A stretch of DNA of 64,000 nt from Thermohalobaculum sp039816045 (GTDB taxonomy: Bacteria > Pseudomonadota > Alphaproteobacteria > Rhodobacterales > Rhodobacteraceae): contig JBCBYB010000021.1 in assembly GCA_039816045.1 (NCBI GenBank), positions 1 through 64,000 on the forward strand, in the 5' to 3' direction. Below the pieces are notes generated by a model. It worked only from the letters and a program-made list of their open reading frames with translations. It did no database searches and was not told where the DNA came from. Position 1 is the stretch's first letter, and every line of letters starts with the position of its first letter. The translations under genes and the position numbers were made by a program. Positions 48,061 through 56,590 of this stretch are shown one piece after another.

Positions 48061-49158
48061 ATGGCTTCAAATCGTTTTGGCCGGCGCGCGGTGCTGGGCG
48101 TGGCAGCGGCACTGGCGCTGGGCATCGCACCGCTGACCGCGAGTGCGGATGTCGACTTCTCCGGCAAGACGGTCGAGTGGATCATTCCGTTCAAGGAGGG
48201 CGGCGGGTCCGACAAATGGTCGCGCTTCTACGCACCGCTCCTGTCCGAGGCGCTGCCGGGCAATCCCAATGTGGTGGTCAAGAACGTCCCCGGGGCGGGG
48301 TCGACCAAGGGCGCCAACTTCTTTGCTCAGCGTGCGAAGGCGAACGGGCTGACGATCCTCGGCACCTCGGGCTCGACCCAGTTCCCGTTCCTGCTCGACG
48401 ATCCGCGCGTGCGCTATGACTATGCCGACTGGAACATCGTGCTGGCGACCGCGACGGGCGGCGTCGCCTATCTGCCGAAGGATCTGGCTGCGCGCTGGGC
48501 GGCGGACCCGATGGATGTGATCCAGAACGTCGACTTCATCTATGGCAGCCAGGGCGCGACACGGCTCGATCTGGTGCCGCTGCTCGCCTGGGAGATGCTG
48601 GGCATGAAGGTGGAGCCCGTCTTCGGCATCAAGGGCCGCGGTGCTGGCCGCCTGATGTTCGAGCGCGGCGAGGCCAACATCGATTATCAGACCTCCTCCG
48701 GGTACCTTTCGGGCGTGACGCCTCTGGTCGAGGCCGGTGAGGCAGTGCCGATCATGACCTGGGGCGCCCTCGATGAGGCGGGCAACATAGTCCGCGATCC
48801 GACCTTCCCCGACATCCCGACCTTCAAGGAAGTCTACACCTCGGTCAAAGGCGCTGAGCCCTCGGGCGAGGCCTGGGACGCATGGAAAGCCTTCTTCGTC
48901 GCGGGCTTCCCGGCGCAGAAGATGGTGTTCCTGCCCGAAGGCACGGACCAGGAGATCGTCGACGCCTACACCGCGGCCTTCGAGGCGGTGATCGCGCGGC
49001 CCGACTTTGCCGAGATCTCCAAGAAGCGGCTCGGCGTCTATCCGCAGTCGACCGGTGAGGCGGCAAAGGTGAAGCTCCAGCAGGGCACTGTGGTCGATGA
49101 GAAGGCCAAGTCCTGGGTGAAAGCCTGGCTGAAAGACCGCTACGACGTCGATCTTTGA
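48061..49158 (+). CDS. tctC: Tripartite tricarboxylate transporter binding protein (TctC-type)
   Basis: The 365-residue periplasmic receptor belongs to the Bug/TctC family. The N-terminus 'RFGRRAVLGVAAALALGI' carries twin Arg, so export may be by Tat. The mature protein begins 'DVDFSGKTVEWIIPFKEGGG', equivalent to the ligand-carboxylate loop. 'VVKNVPGAGSTKGANFFAQR' (about 74-93) is the second conserved loop. GGGAGG precedes the ATG. It should bind a di- or tricarboxylate for the TctA-TctB permease. Confidence 0.88.
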   Translation: MASNRFGRRAVLGVAAALALGIAPLTASADVDFSGKTVEWIIPFKEGGGSDKWSRFYAPLLSEALPGNPNVVVKNVPGAGSTKGANFFAQRAKANGLTILGTSGSTQFPFLLDDPRVRYDYADWNIVLATATGGVAYLPKDLAARWAADPMDVIQNVDFIYGSQGATRLDLVPLLAWEMLGMKVEPVFGIKGRGAGRLMFERGEANIDYQTSSGYLSGVTPLVEAGEAVPIMTWGALDEAGNIVRDPTFPDIPTFKEVYTSVKGAEPSGEAWDAWKAFFVAGFPAQKMVFLPEGTDQEIVDAYTAAFEAVIARPDFAEISKKRLGVYPQSTGEAAKVKLQQGTVVDEKAKSWVKAWLKDRYDVDL

Positions 49159-49523
49159 GTGTGACGGAGGCGGAGGAGCGGGTCCGGGCCTTGTGCCTGG
49201 CGCTTCCCGAGGCGACCGAGAAGACCGCCTGGGGAGACCCGACGTTCCGCGTCCGCGACAAGATCTTCGCGATGCTCAAGCGCGGCCAAGGGGCCGAGGG
49301 GGTCTGGATGAAGGCCCCCGCAGGTGCCCAAGAGGTGCTGATCGGCGCAGATCCGGACCGGTTCTTTCGCCCGCCTTATGTGGGGCACAAGGGATGGATC
49401 GGAGTGCGCCTGGAGCCGGCACCGGATTGGATCGAGCTTGAGCGTCTGTTGACCCGAAGCTGGCGGATGACCGCGCCCAAGCGGCTTGCAGCCACGCTTC
49501 CGGACCCCGATCCGCCAGAGTAG
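49155..49523 (+). CDS. MmcQ/YjbR-family protein
   Basis: The 122-residue protein has the CyaY-like fold of the MmcQ/YjbR group: 'LALPEATEKTAWGDPTFRVR' (about 15-34), 'MLKRGQGAEGVWMKAP' and 'FFRPPYVGHKGWIGVRLEP'. It starts at TTG 49155, overlapping the tctC stop, or at GTG 49161. Such proteins may bind DNA, but their function is unsettled. Insertion between tctC and the permease suggests only cotranscription. Confidence 0.82.
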   Translation: MSVTEAEERVRALCLALPEATEKTAWGDPTFRVRDKIFAMLKRGQGAEGVWMKAPAGAQEVLIGADPDRFFRPPYVGHKGWIGVRLEPAPDWIELERLLTRSWRMTAPKRLAATLPDPDPPE

Positions 49524-49527
49524 AGAC

Positions 49528-51555
49528 ATGGACATCTTCGCCACCGCGCTGCCCGCTCTTGCCGAAGCCTTTTCGCTGATCTTCGCGCCGGAGGCGCTGC
49601 TCTATCTGGTCGCCGGGGTGCTGCTTGGCCTCTGCGTCGGGGTGTTTCCGGGGCTCGGCGGGATCGCCGGTCTGTCGCTGGTGCTGCCGTTCATCTACGG
49701 GATGGACGCGGTCTCCGGCCTCGCGCTGATGGTCGGTCTCGTCGCCGTCATCCCGACATCGGACACGTTCGCATCCGTGCTGCTCGGCATCCCAGGATCC
49801 TCGGCGAGCCAGGCGACGGTGCTCGACGGCTTTCCCCTCTCAAAGCGCGGCCAGGCGGCGCGGGCGCTGGCGGCGGCGTTTGCCTCCTCGCTGTTCGGCG
49901 GGCTGTTCGGAGCTGTGCTGCTCACCTTCTTCATCCTGATCGCGCGGCCCATCGTCCTCGGCTTCGGCGTGCCGGAGCTGTTGCTGCTGACCGTGCTCGG
50001 GTTTGCGATGGTGGGCGTGCTGGCCGGGCGCAGCCTGCTGAAAGGTCTGATCGCGGTCGGGCTCGGCATGTCCGTGGGCGCGATCGGGGAGGCCCCGGCC
50101 CAGGGCTCCCCACGGATGGATTTCGGCCACTGGTACCTGCAGGACGGCTTCACCCTCGTCGTCATCGGCCTCGGCATCTTCGCGATCCCGGAGATCGTGG
50201 CCCTGCTCCGCCAAGACCGGGCGATCTCCGAAGACGCCAAACTGGGGGCCGGCTGGTGGGACGGTGTCGCCGACTGGTGGCGCAACAAATGGCTGTCGCT
50301 GCGCTGTGCGGCCATCGGTGTCGTGGTCGGCGTGATCCCGGGGCTCGGCGGCTCGGTCGTCGACTGGATCGCCTATGGCCACGCCGTGCAGACCACGCGC
50401 GACCGCGCGAAATTCGGCAAGGGCGAGATCCGCGGCATCATCGGCCCGGAGAGCTCGAACAACGCCAAAGAGGGCGGCGGGCTGGTGCCGACGCTGCTCT
50501 TCGGTATCCCAGGGTCGGGCTCCATGGCGGTGTTTATCGGCGGCATGATCCTGCTCGGCTACGAGGCCGGGCCCCAGATGGTGCGCGACGATCTGCCGAT
50601 CACTTACACCGTGGTCTGGTCACTGGCGCTGGCGAATGTGGTGGGTGCCGGGCTCTGCATCTTCCTCTCGGGCGGCATCGCCCGGCTGACGACGATCCGG
50701 TTCCCGCTGTTGGCACCCTTCCTGTTCATGATGATCGCGTTCGCCGCCTTCCAGTCGAAACAGACGCTCTGGGATCTCGCAGCGCTCTCGGCCATCGGCA
50801 TGCTCGGCATCTTCATGCGCCGGTTCGACTGGTCGCGCCCGGCTTTCCTCATCGGCTTCGTGTTGGCGGATCAGGCGGAGGTCTACACCTATCAGGTGAC
50901 CCAGCTTGCCTCGGCGCGGATGCGCACCGGCGGGACCGAGGCGATGATGGATTATCTCTTCAGTCCGATCTCCATCGTCCTGATCGTGATCATCGCCGTG
51001 TCGGTCTGGCTGGGGGCGCGGCAGTCGAAGTCGATCCATGCCGATGAAGACACCGAGGAGGAGGCCACAGGCTCAAAACGTGCGCCGGTCATCTTCACCC
51101 TGGTCGTCGCGGTGTTCCTCGCTGCGGTCTTTGTGGATGCGCTGCAGGTGCGCGCGCTCACCGACAAGGTCTTCCCGGCCACGGTGGCGGGGCTGGCGCT
51201 GCTCGCTTGCGTCGTCCTGCTCCTGAAGATGCGGGCGGCCCCGGAGACCGATCCCGTCTTCACCGATGGCGAGGTGACGGCATCCGAGGGCGACATCCAT
51301 GGCCTCTGGCCCATGGTCGCCTGGTTCCTGTCGCTCCTGGTGCTGACGGCGCTCTTCGGGTTCGTGATCGCGCTCGGGCTGTTCTTCGTGGCGTTCCTGA
51401 CGCTGAGAGCGCGCTGTTCGCCGGGGATGACCGCCTTGCTCACGGCGGGGGGCGTGGGCTTCGTGGTCCTGATGGCCGGGTCACTCGGCCGCGACTTCCC
51501 GGCCGGGCTGTTGCAGGACTACGTCGACCTGCCCTGGCCGCTCAGCGGTCTCTGA
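49528..51555 (+). CDS. tctA: Fused TctA-TctB tricarboxylate transporter membrane protein
   Basis: The 675-residue membrane protein combines two subunits normally encoded separately. Residues 1-500 are TctA, with the duplicated signature 'GVFPGLGGIAGLSLVLPFIY' and 'GVIPGLGGSVVDWIAYGHAV' plus 'GIPGSSASQATVLDGFP'. A cytosolic acidic linker ('HADEDTEEEATGSKRAP') leads to four further helices (about 520-670) that look like TctB. The fusion explains why no tctB gene is present. It imports a carboxylate by proton or sodium symport. ATG 49528 is used. Confidence 0.9.
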   Translation: MDIFATALPALAEAFSLIFAPEALLYLVAGVLLGLCVGVFPGLGGIAGLSLVLPFIYGMDAVSGLALMVGLVAVIPTSDTFASVLLGIPGSSASQATVLDGFPLSKRGQAARALAAAFASSLFGGLFGAVLLTFFILIARPIVLGFGVPELLLLTVLGFAMVGVLAGRSLLKGLIAVGLGMSVGAIGEAPAQGSPRMDFGHWYLQDGFTLVVIGLGIFAIPEIVALLRQDRAISEDAKLGAGWWDGVADWWRNKWLSLRCAAIGVVVGVIPGLGGSVVDWIAYGHAVQTTRDRAKFGKGEIRGIIGPESSNNAKEGGGLVPTLLFGIPGSGSMAVFIGGMILLGYEAGPQMVRDDLPITYTVVWSLALANVVGAGLCIFLSGGIARLTTIRFPLLAPFLFMMIAFAAFQSKQTLWDLAALSAIGMLGIFMRRFDWSRPAFLIGFVLADQAEVYTYQVTQLASARMRTGGTEAMMDYLFSPISIVLIVIIAVSVWLGARQSKSIHADEDTEEEATGSKRAPVIFTLVVAVFLAAVFVDALQVRALTDKVFPATVAGLALLACVVLLLKMRAAPETDPVFTDGEVTASEGDIHGLWPMVAWFLSLLVLTALFGFVIALGLFFVAFLTLRARCSPGMTALLTAGGVGFVVLMAGSLGRDFPAGLLQDYVDLPWPLSGL

Positions 51556-51564
51556 GGCACCCGG

Positions 51565-52617
51565 ATGCGAGAGATCCTGCTGCTGCCGGGCGACGGGATC
51601 GGACCGGAGATCGTAGAGGCCACCGAGGCGGTGCTGCGCGCGGCGGACGCGCAGTTCGGTCTCGGTCTCGCACTGCGGCGGATGGAGATCGGGTTCGCTG
51701 CCCTCGAGCAGAGCGGATCGACGATCCCGCCCCCCGTGCTGGAGGCCGCGCGATCAGCGGACGGGGTCGTGCTCGGCCCTGTCTCCCACAACGACTATCC
51801 ACCCGTTGCTGAGGGCGGGCTGAACCCCTCAGGCGTGCTGCGACGCGAATTGGATCTTTTCGCCAACATCCGACCGGCCCGCACGCGCGCTGCAATCCCG
51901 TGTGTCGGGCGCCCGATGGAACTGGTGATCGCCCGGGAGAACACCGAAGGCTTCTATGCCGACCGCACCATGCATGTGGGCACCGGCGAGATCATGCCGA
52001 CGCCGGATCTGGCGCTCGCCATCCGCAAGGTGACGGCCGAGGGCTCCCGTCGCATCGCGGAGGCGGCCTTTGCCCTCGCCGCCGCGCGCCCGGACCGGCG
52101 GGTGACCGCCGTGCATAAGGCGAACGTCCTGCGGGTCTCCGATGGGCTCTTCCTGGCCGAGGCCCGCGCCGTCGCCGAGGCGCATCCGGACATCGCCTAT
52201 GACGAGATGCTGGTCGATGCCGCCGCCGCCCATCTGGTGCGCGACCCGGAGCGTTTCGGCGTGATCGTCACCACCAACATGTTCGGCGACATCCTCTCGG
52301 ATCTCGCCTCGGAGCTCACCGGCGGGCTGGGGCTTGCCGGGTCCCTGAACCGGGGCGCTCAGCACGCGGTGGCCCAGGCTCAGCACGGCTCTGCCCCTGA
52401 TATTGCCGGACAGGGCGCCGCCAATCCGACGAGCCTCGTGCTCTCCGCCGCTATGCTGCTCGACCACCTGGGCGAGCGGCATGCCGCCCAAGCGATCACC
52501 AGGGCAGTCGACCGGGCGTTCGAGAGCCCAGCCACGCGCACCCACGATCTTGGTGGCACTGCCAGCACCGCCGAGGCGACCCGCGCCATCATCCACCACA
52601 TGGGAGACTTGCCATGA
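51565..52617 (+). CDS. Isocitrate/isopropylmalate-type dehydrogenase
   Basis: The 350-residue beta-decarboxylating dehydrogenase has 'LLLPGDGIGPEIVEATEAVL' at its start and 'ARENTEGFYADRTMHVG' (about 127-143) with the phosphorylation-loop-like ENTEGxYAD. The catalytic Lys is in 'AVHKANVLRVSDGLF', and the metal-binding Asp residues lie in 'NMFGDILSDLASELTGG'. In this operon the substrate is likely a 2-hydroxy tricarboxylate or tartrate-like acid rather than isopropylmalate. It overlaps the next gene by four bases. Confidence 0.87.
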   Translation: MREILLLPGDGIGPEIVEATEAVLRAADAQFGLGLALRRMEIGFAALEQSGSTIPPPVLEAARSADGVVLGPVSHNDYPPVAEGGLNPSGVLRRELDLFANIRPARTRAAIPCVGRPMELVIARENTEGFYADRTMHVGTGEIMPTPDLALAIRKVTAEGSRRIAEAAFALAAARPDRRVTAVHKANVLRVSDGLFLAEARAVAEAHPDIAYDEMLVDAAAAHLVRDPERFGVIVTTNMFGDILSDLASELTGGLGLAGSLNRGAQHAVAQAQHGSAPDIAGQGAANPTSLVLSAAMLLDHLGERHAAQAITRAVDRAFESPATRTHDLGGTASTAEATRAIIHHMGDLP

Positions 52618-53699
52618 AACAGACCGCGATCCCTTTTCTGTTCATGCGCGCCGGGACCTCGCGCGGTCCCTATATGAACCGCGCCGACCTGCCCGAGGAT
52701 CGTGCGGCACTGGCGGATGTCCTGGTTGCCGCCCTCGGCGCCGGGCACCCGCTCAACATCGACGGGATCGGTGGTGGGGCGAGCGTGACGACCAAGGTAG
52801 CGATGCTTTCCCGGTCGGAAGCCGAGGATGCCGATATCGACTACTTCTTCGCCCAGGTGGACGTGGAGAAGCCCATGGTGGACTTCAAACCGACCTGCGG
52901 GAATATCCTGACCGGGGTCGGACCGGCGGCCATCGAGATGGGTCTCTTCCCCGCGACCGGAGATGAGACCACGCTGCGCATCCGCGCGGTGAACACCGAA
53001 GCCCGCGTCGAGACGGTGGTGCAGACCCCTGGTGGCTCGGTCCGCTACGACGGCGACTTGGCGATCGATGGCGTTCCGGGCAGCGCGGCACCGGTGGGGC
53101 TGAGCTTTATGGGCGTCGCGGGCTCGGCCACGGGCGCGCTTCTGCCCACCGGCAACCGCATCGACGCAATCGACGGCATCGAGGTCACTTGTATGGATGT
53201 CGCGATGCCCGTCGTGATCGCGCGGGCGGCAGATATGGGCCTCAGCGGGCACGAAAGCCGGGACGACCTCGAGGCCGACCGGGGTTTCTTCGAGCGGATG
53301 GAGGCGATCCGGCGGCAGGCCGGGGAACGCATGGGGATGGGGGACGTCTCCCAGTCGGTAACCCCGAAGTTTGCAGTGGTGGCAGAGGCGCGGGCCGGGG
53401 GCAGCTTCGCGGCCCGCTATTTCACACCGGCCTCTTGCCACCCGACCATGGCGGTGACCGGAGCACAGTGCCTCGCGGCCTGCGCGCTCACCCCCGGGAC
53501 GGTGGCGGATGTTCTGGTGGCGCGGACGCCCTCTCCCATGCGGATCCTGATCGAGCACCCGATCGGTGCCATCGAGGTGCTGATGAGCTACGCGCTCGAC
53601 GACGACAGCATCGAGATCCGCGCCGCTGGGCTCAACCGAACGGTGCGTTTGCTGGCGCGCGGCGAGCTCTACGTGCCCGGGGCGGTCTGGTCTCGCTGA
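52614..53699 (+). CDS. PrpF/GalD-type carboxylate isomerase
   Basis: The 361-residue protein belongs to the PrpF family of double-bond isomerases (diaminopimelate epimerase-like fold). It begins 'IPFLFMRAGTSRGPYMNRAD', has 'FKPTCGNILTGVGPAAIEMG' (about 87-106) with the catalytic Cys, and ends 'GLNRTVRLLARGELYVPG'. Known members isomerise 2-methylaconitate (PrpF) or 4-oxalomesaconate (GalD). Coupled to a tricarboxylate importer and tcuAB, it may interconvert aconitate isomers. Confidence 0.87.
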   Translation: MKQTAIPFLFMRAGTSRGPYMNRADLPEDRAALADVLVAALGAGHPLNIDGIGGGASVTTKVAMLSRSEAEDADIDYFFAQVDVEKPMVDFKPTCGNILTGVGPAAIEMGLFPATGDETTLRIRAVNTEARVETVVQTPGGSVRYDGDLAIDGVPGSAAPVGLSFMGVAGSATGALLPTGNRIDAIDGIEVTCMDVAMPVVIARAADMGLSGHESRDDLEADRGFFERMEAIRRQAGERMGMGDVSQSVTPKFAVVAEARAGGSFAARYFTPASCHPTMAVTGAQCLAACALTPGTVADVLVARTPSPMRILIEHPIGAIEVLMSYALDDDSIEIRAAGLNRTVRLLARGELYVPGAVWSR

Positions 53700-53860
53700 T
53701 CCGCCAGCGCCGAGAGCAGTTTTTCGCGCCGCGCCAGCAGGTGGTTGAACTGCGCATCGCACCCGGCAATGGGCCGCGGATAGCCGGTGATCTCCGCCTT
53801 CACGGCTGCGAGTTCGGCGGACAGAGCCTCGTGGGTCGAATGCTGCACGGTCTCGGTCAT
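53669..53860 (-). CDS. Small soluble protein at the end of the gntR operon
   Basis: The 63-residue, helix-rich protein ('ALSAELAAVKAEITGYPRPI', 'FNHLLARREKLLSALADQR') starts at ATG 53860. That start overlaps the stop of the dehydrogenase gene as ATGA, matching the style of its operon. Its end overlaps the 3' end of the PrpF-type gene by 31 bases in convergent orientation. The family is not recognised. Confidence 0.55.
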   Translation of the reverse strand: MTETVQHSTHEALSAELAAVKAEITGYPRPIAGCDAQFNHLLARREKLLSALADQRDQTAPGT

Positions 53861-54828
53861 AGTCTGAGCTCCCGTATGGGGTTCCCCGCCTTCCAGGCGG
53901 CAATGGCTTCAACGGTTTGGCGATAGAAAATCTCGTAGGTCTGGCGTGAGCCGTAGCCGATATGCGGCGTGAGGATCAGCTTGCCCGCATCGATCAGCGC
54001 CCGGTCGCGCAAGGGATCGTCCAGCGGCAGCGGCTCCGTGTCGAAAACATCCAAGGCCGCAGCCCCCAATCGCCCGGCCCGCAAGGCCGCCAGCAGCGCC
54101 TCGGTTTCAACGATGGGTCCGCGCGAGGTGTTCACCAGCACCGCATCGGGTTTCATACCGGCCAGCGCCGCAGCATCGATCAGGCCACGAGATCGCTCCG
54201 AGAGCACCAAGTGGATCGAAACTGTGTCGGATGCCGCCATCAGGGCCGAGAGCGTGGGCATCCGCTCGACCCCCACCCCTGCGGCCCGCGCCTCGGTCAG
54301 GTTCTGGCTCCAGGCGACCAGACGCACCCCCAATGGCCGCGTGAGCGTTGCCACCTCGGCCCCGAGACGCCCAAGCCCGATCAACCCGAGCGTCAGCCCG
54401 TCGAGATCGCGCCCGAGGCTTCGTTGCCAGCCGCCGTCGCGCACCGAGAGCGCCTCGCTCACAAGGCACCGGTTTGCCGCGAGGATCAGGCCAAGGGTGT
54501 GCTGCGCGGTGGCGGGGCCCCGGCTCTCGGTCCCGCAGACGGTGATGCCGCGGGCCTTGGCCGCCGCGAGATCGATGGCGAGGTTCCGCTTGCCAGAGGT
54601 CACGATCAGCCGCAGCCGGGGCAGCGCGGCGATCAGATCGGCGGGAAAAGGCGTGCGCTCCCGCATCAGGCAGATCACATCGAAGGGGGCCAGGCGCTCC
54701 ACCAGCGCAGGCCCGCCGATCGTGTCGGGGAACACGGTCACCGCTGCACCCAAATGGTCCCAATCGGCCAGGGCCTGTGCCACGCCGAGATAGTCGTCCA
54801 AAACGGCGATCTTAAGCTGTTCTGTCAT
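53857..54828 (-). CDS. D-2-hydroxyacid dehydrogenase
   Basis: The 323-residue NAD-dependent enzyme has the cofactor loop 'TLGLIGLGRLGAEVATLTR' (about 144-162). Other parts are 'LVNTSRGPIVETEALLAALR' with the substrate Arg, 'LDVFDTEPLP' with the Glu, and 'LILTPHIGYGSRQTYE' with the catalytic His. It lies between gntR and the small gene with four-base overlaps. The substrate may be a hydroxyacid generated in the tricarboxylate pathway. Confidence 0.9.
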   Translation of the reverse strand: MTEQLKIAVLDDYLGVAQALADWDHLGAAVTVFPDTIGGPALVERLAPFDVICLMRERTPFPADLIAALPRLRLIVTSGKRNLAIDLAAAKARGITVCGTESRGPATAQHTLGLILAANRCLVSEALSVRDGGWQRSLGRDLDGLTLGLIGLGRLGAEVATLTRPLGVRLVAWSQNLTEARAAGVGVERMPTLSALMAASDTVSIHLVLSERSRGLIDAAALAGMKPDAVLVNTSRGPIVETEALLAALRAGRLGAAALDVFDTEPLPLDDPLRDRALIDAGKLILTPHIGYGSRQTYEIFYRQTVEAIAAWKAGNPIRELRL

Positions 54829-55481
54829 CCTGGAGGGGCCTCCCCGGGGCCGAGGCGCAACCGCGTGCGGTAGGCCTTGAAGATGTGTTCACGGGCAGCA
54901 GTCTCCGCCGCCAGCTCGTCCCGTGCCTCAATCGCGGAGACGATGGCGTCATGCTCCGCGACCGACTCTGGCCCCCGTCCCGGCACGGCAAGCGTGGTCC
55001 CGGAGACCAGCACCATCGAGCGCCGCATCCGGTCGAGCATATCCAGCAGATAGCGGTTGTGGGCTGCGTGGTGGAGCTGCCGGTGGAAGCGCTTGTTCGC
55101 GATGGCCAGATCCTGCGCTGTGCCTCCGCCCGCGGCCAGCTGCGTGTCCTCTTCCACGAACTCGCGCAGGGTCGCGATCTCGGCCGGAGAGGCGCGGCGG
55201 GCAGCAAGACGGGCGGCAAAGCCCTCCAAAACCTCCCGCAGATCGTAGAGTTCGCCAAGCTGGTCATGGTCGAGTTGGGCAACCGTCAGCCCTCGTTTGC
55301 CGTCCCGCGCGGCGACCCCGACCGACTCCAACCGGTTCAACGCCTCACGCACCGGCGTGCGGCTGACACTGTAGCGCTCTGCCAACTCCGTCTCGACCAA
55401 GCGGTCGCCCGGCATGAACTCACCCCGGTCGATGGCCTCGAGCAGGGTGGCGAAGAGGCTGTGGTCGTCGCGGCCGGTCAT
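54825..55481 (-). CDS. GntR-family regulator, FCD class
   Basis: The 218-residue regulator has an N-terminal winged helix ('RGEFMPGDRLVETELAERYS' then 'SRTPVREALNRLESVGV', about 16-53). An FCD ligand domain follows, with metal-type residues in 'ANKRFHRQLHHAAHNRYLLD' and a C-terminal 'REHIFKAYRTRLRLG'. FCD regulators sense carboxylates. It overlaps the AbrB-type gene and the dehydrogenase by four bases each. It probably binds the GTATAC sites at 47592 and 56550. Confidence 0.92.
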   Translation of the reverse strand: MTGRDDHSLFATLLEAIDRGEFMPGDRLVETELAERYSVSRTPVREALNRLESVGVAARDGKRGLTVAQLDHDQLGELYDLREVLEGFAARLAARRASPAEIATLREFVEEDTQLAAGGGTAQDLAIANKRFHRQLHHAAHNRYLLDMLDRMRRSMVLVSGTTLAVPGRGPESVAEHDAIVSAIEARDELAAETAAREHIFKAYRTRLRLGPGEAPPG

Positions 55482-56530
55482 GACGCGTCTTCCCTCTGCT
55501 GTTCGGTTTGGGTCCGCGTGCGCAGGATGCGGGCAAGGATTGGCGCACCCAGGATGACGATCACGAGGCGCGAGAGATGGATTGTCACCACATAGGCGAT
55601 GTCGGCGCCGGCGACGATGGCCAGGACGACCATCTCCGCCTGTCCCCCGGGAGCAAAGGCCAAGACCGCCTCAACCATCGGCGCGGCGCCCAAGGCAGCG
55701 GCCAGTGCGGCGAAGGCGATCGAAAGGCACGCAAGGAGGCCGCAATAGCCAAGGGCGGCAATCACCACGCGGCGGAGTTCTTGGGCCGTGACCCCGACAT
55801 AGGAGATACCGATGCCGAGACCGATGAAGAACTGCGCGGCGAGGATCGCCTCCTCCGGTGGGCGCCCGTGCAGCAGATCCGTGAGGCTGGCGGCGGCGGC
55901 CAAGGCCATCGGTCCGAGGATCGCCGCTCCGAAGAGGCCGATACGCTTGCCCCCGCGCCAGCCGATCCAGGCGCAGGCGAGCATCAGAAGGAGTTCCTCT
56001 ACGGGCAGTGAACTCGCAGGAGCGCCGACAGGGTTGTCCAGGGTCATGTCGAACAGGCCGACAAGGACAAATGGCATAATCGCGACAATGGCAAAGACCC
56101 GGGTGGCATGCACAAGCGAGAGCGCGCGGACGTTGCCCCCGGCCTCCTGCCCGAAGAGGATCATGTCCTGCAGCCCGCCAGGTGCCGCGGCATAATAGGC
56201 CGTAACCGGATCGAAGCGGCAGACCCGGCGGAAATACGGATAGCCCGTCGCGACGATCAGAACGGTGAACACCAGCACCAGCACCACGCTGAGGGCAAAG
56301 TCGCCGAGCCGCTCGACCAGTTGCGGTGTCACGGACGCGCCAGCCGCAACGCCCAGCACTGTCCGCATGGCCCCCGACACCGGCTCAACCCCGGCCAAAG
56401 GCATGCCCGCAAGCGCGGCCCCGAGGCAGGCGAACATCGGGCCGAGCAGGAAAGGCAGCGGCAGCCCGAAGCCCCAAAACAGGCCAAGGCCGAGAACAGA
56501 AACCGCTAAAGTGCTGAGGATGTTTTGCAC
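55478..56530 (-). CDS. AbrB-family membrane protein (putative permease)
   Basis: The 350-residue protein has about ten membrane helices arranged as two repeats, each with a 'GPM/GAP'-type break: 'LPFLLGPMFACLGAALAG' early and 'LFGAAILGPMALAAAASLTD' later. 'YYAAAPGGLQDMILFGQEAG' is a family hallmark. Despite the AbrB name these are membrane proteins of unclear role, possibly regulators or transporters. The start is GTG 56530 with AGGGAGAG upstream rather than ATG 56545. Confidence 0.85.
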   Translation of the reverse strand: MQNILSTLAVSVLGLGLFWGFGLPLPFLLGPMFACLGAALAGMPLAGVEPVSGAMRTVLGVAAGASVTPQLVERLGDFALSVVLVLVFTVLIVATGYPYFRRVCRFDPVTAYYAAAPGGLQDMILFGQEAGGNVRALSLVHATRVFAIVAIMPFVLVGLFDMTLDNPVGAPASSLPVEELLLMLACAWIGWRGGKRIGLFGAAILGPMALAAAASLTDLLHGRPPEEAILAAQFFIGLGIGISYVGVTAQELRRVVIAALGYCGLLACLSIAFAALAAALGAAPMVEAVLAFAPGGQAEMVVLAIVAGADIAYVVTIHLSRLVIVILGAPILARILRTRTQTEQQREDAS

Positions 56531-56541
56531 GCATCTCTCCC

Positions 56542-56579
56542 TTGTCATTCTGTATACATTAGGATACAAAAAAGCGCAA
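56542..56579. promoter_or_regulatory. Overlapping divergent promoters with GntR-type operator
   Basis: Plus strand: TTGTCA (56542-56547), 17 bases, TACAAA (56565-56570) drives tcuA. Minus strand: TTGCGC (56579-56574), 17 bases, TATACA (56556-56551) drives the AbrB-type/gntR operon. The operator CTGTATACATTAGGATACAA (56550-56569) lies in both spacers. A bound repressor would block both units. Confidence 0.65.
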
Positions 56580-56590
56580 GGGAGGCTCAG

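Noticed and set aside
52380..53912. A 510-residue minus-strand frame over the PrpF-type gene
   Set aside because: Antisense shadow; the PrpF and dehydrogenase frames carry family motifs and four-base overlaps.
54107..54763. Second minus-strand frame within the D-2-hydroxyacid dehydrogenase
   Set aside because: Out-of-frame reading of a gene with clear NAD-binding and catalytic motifs.
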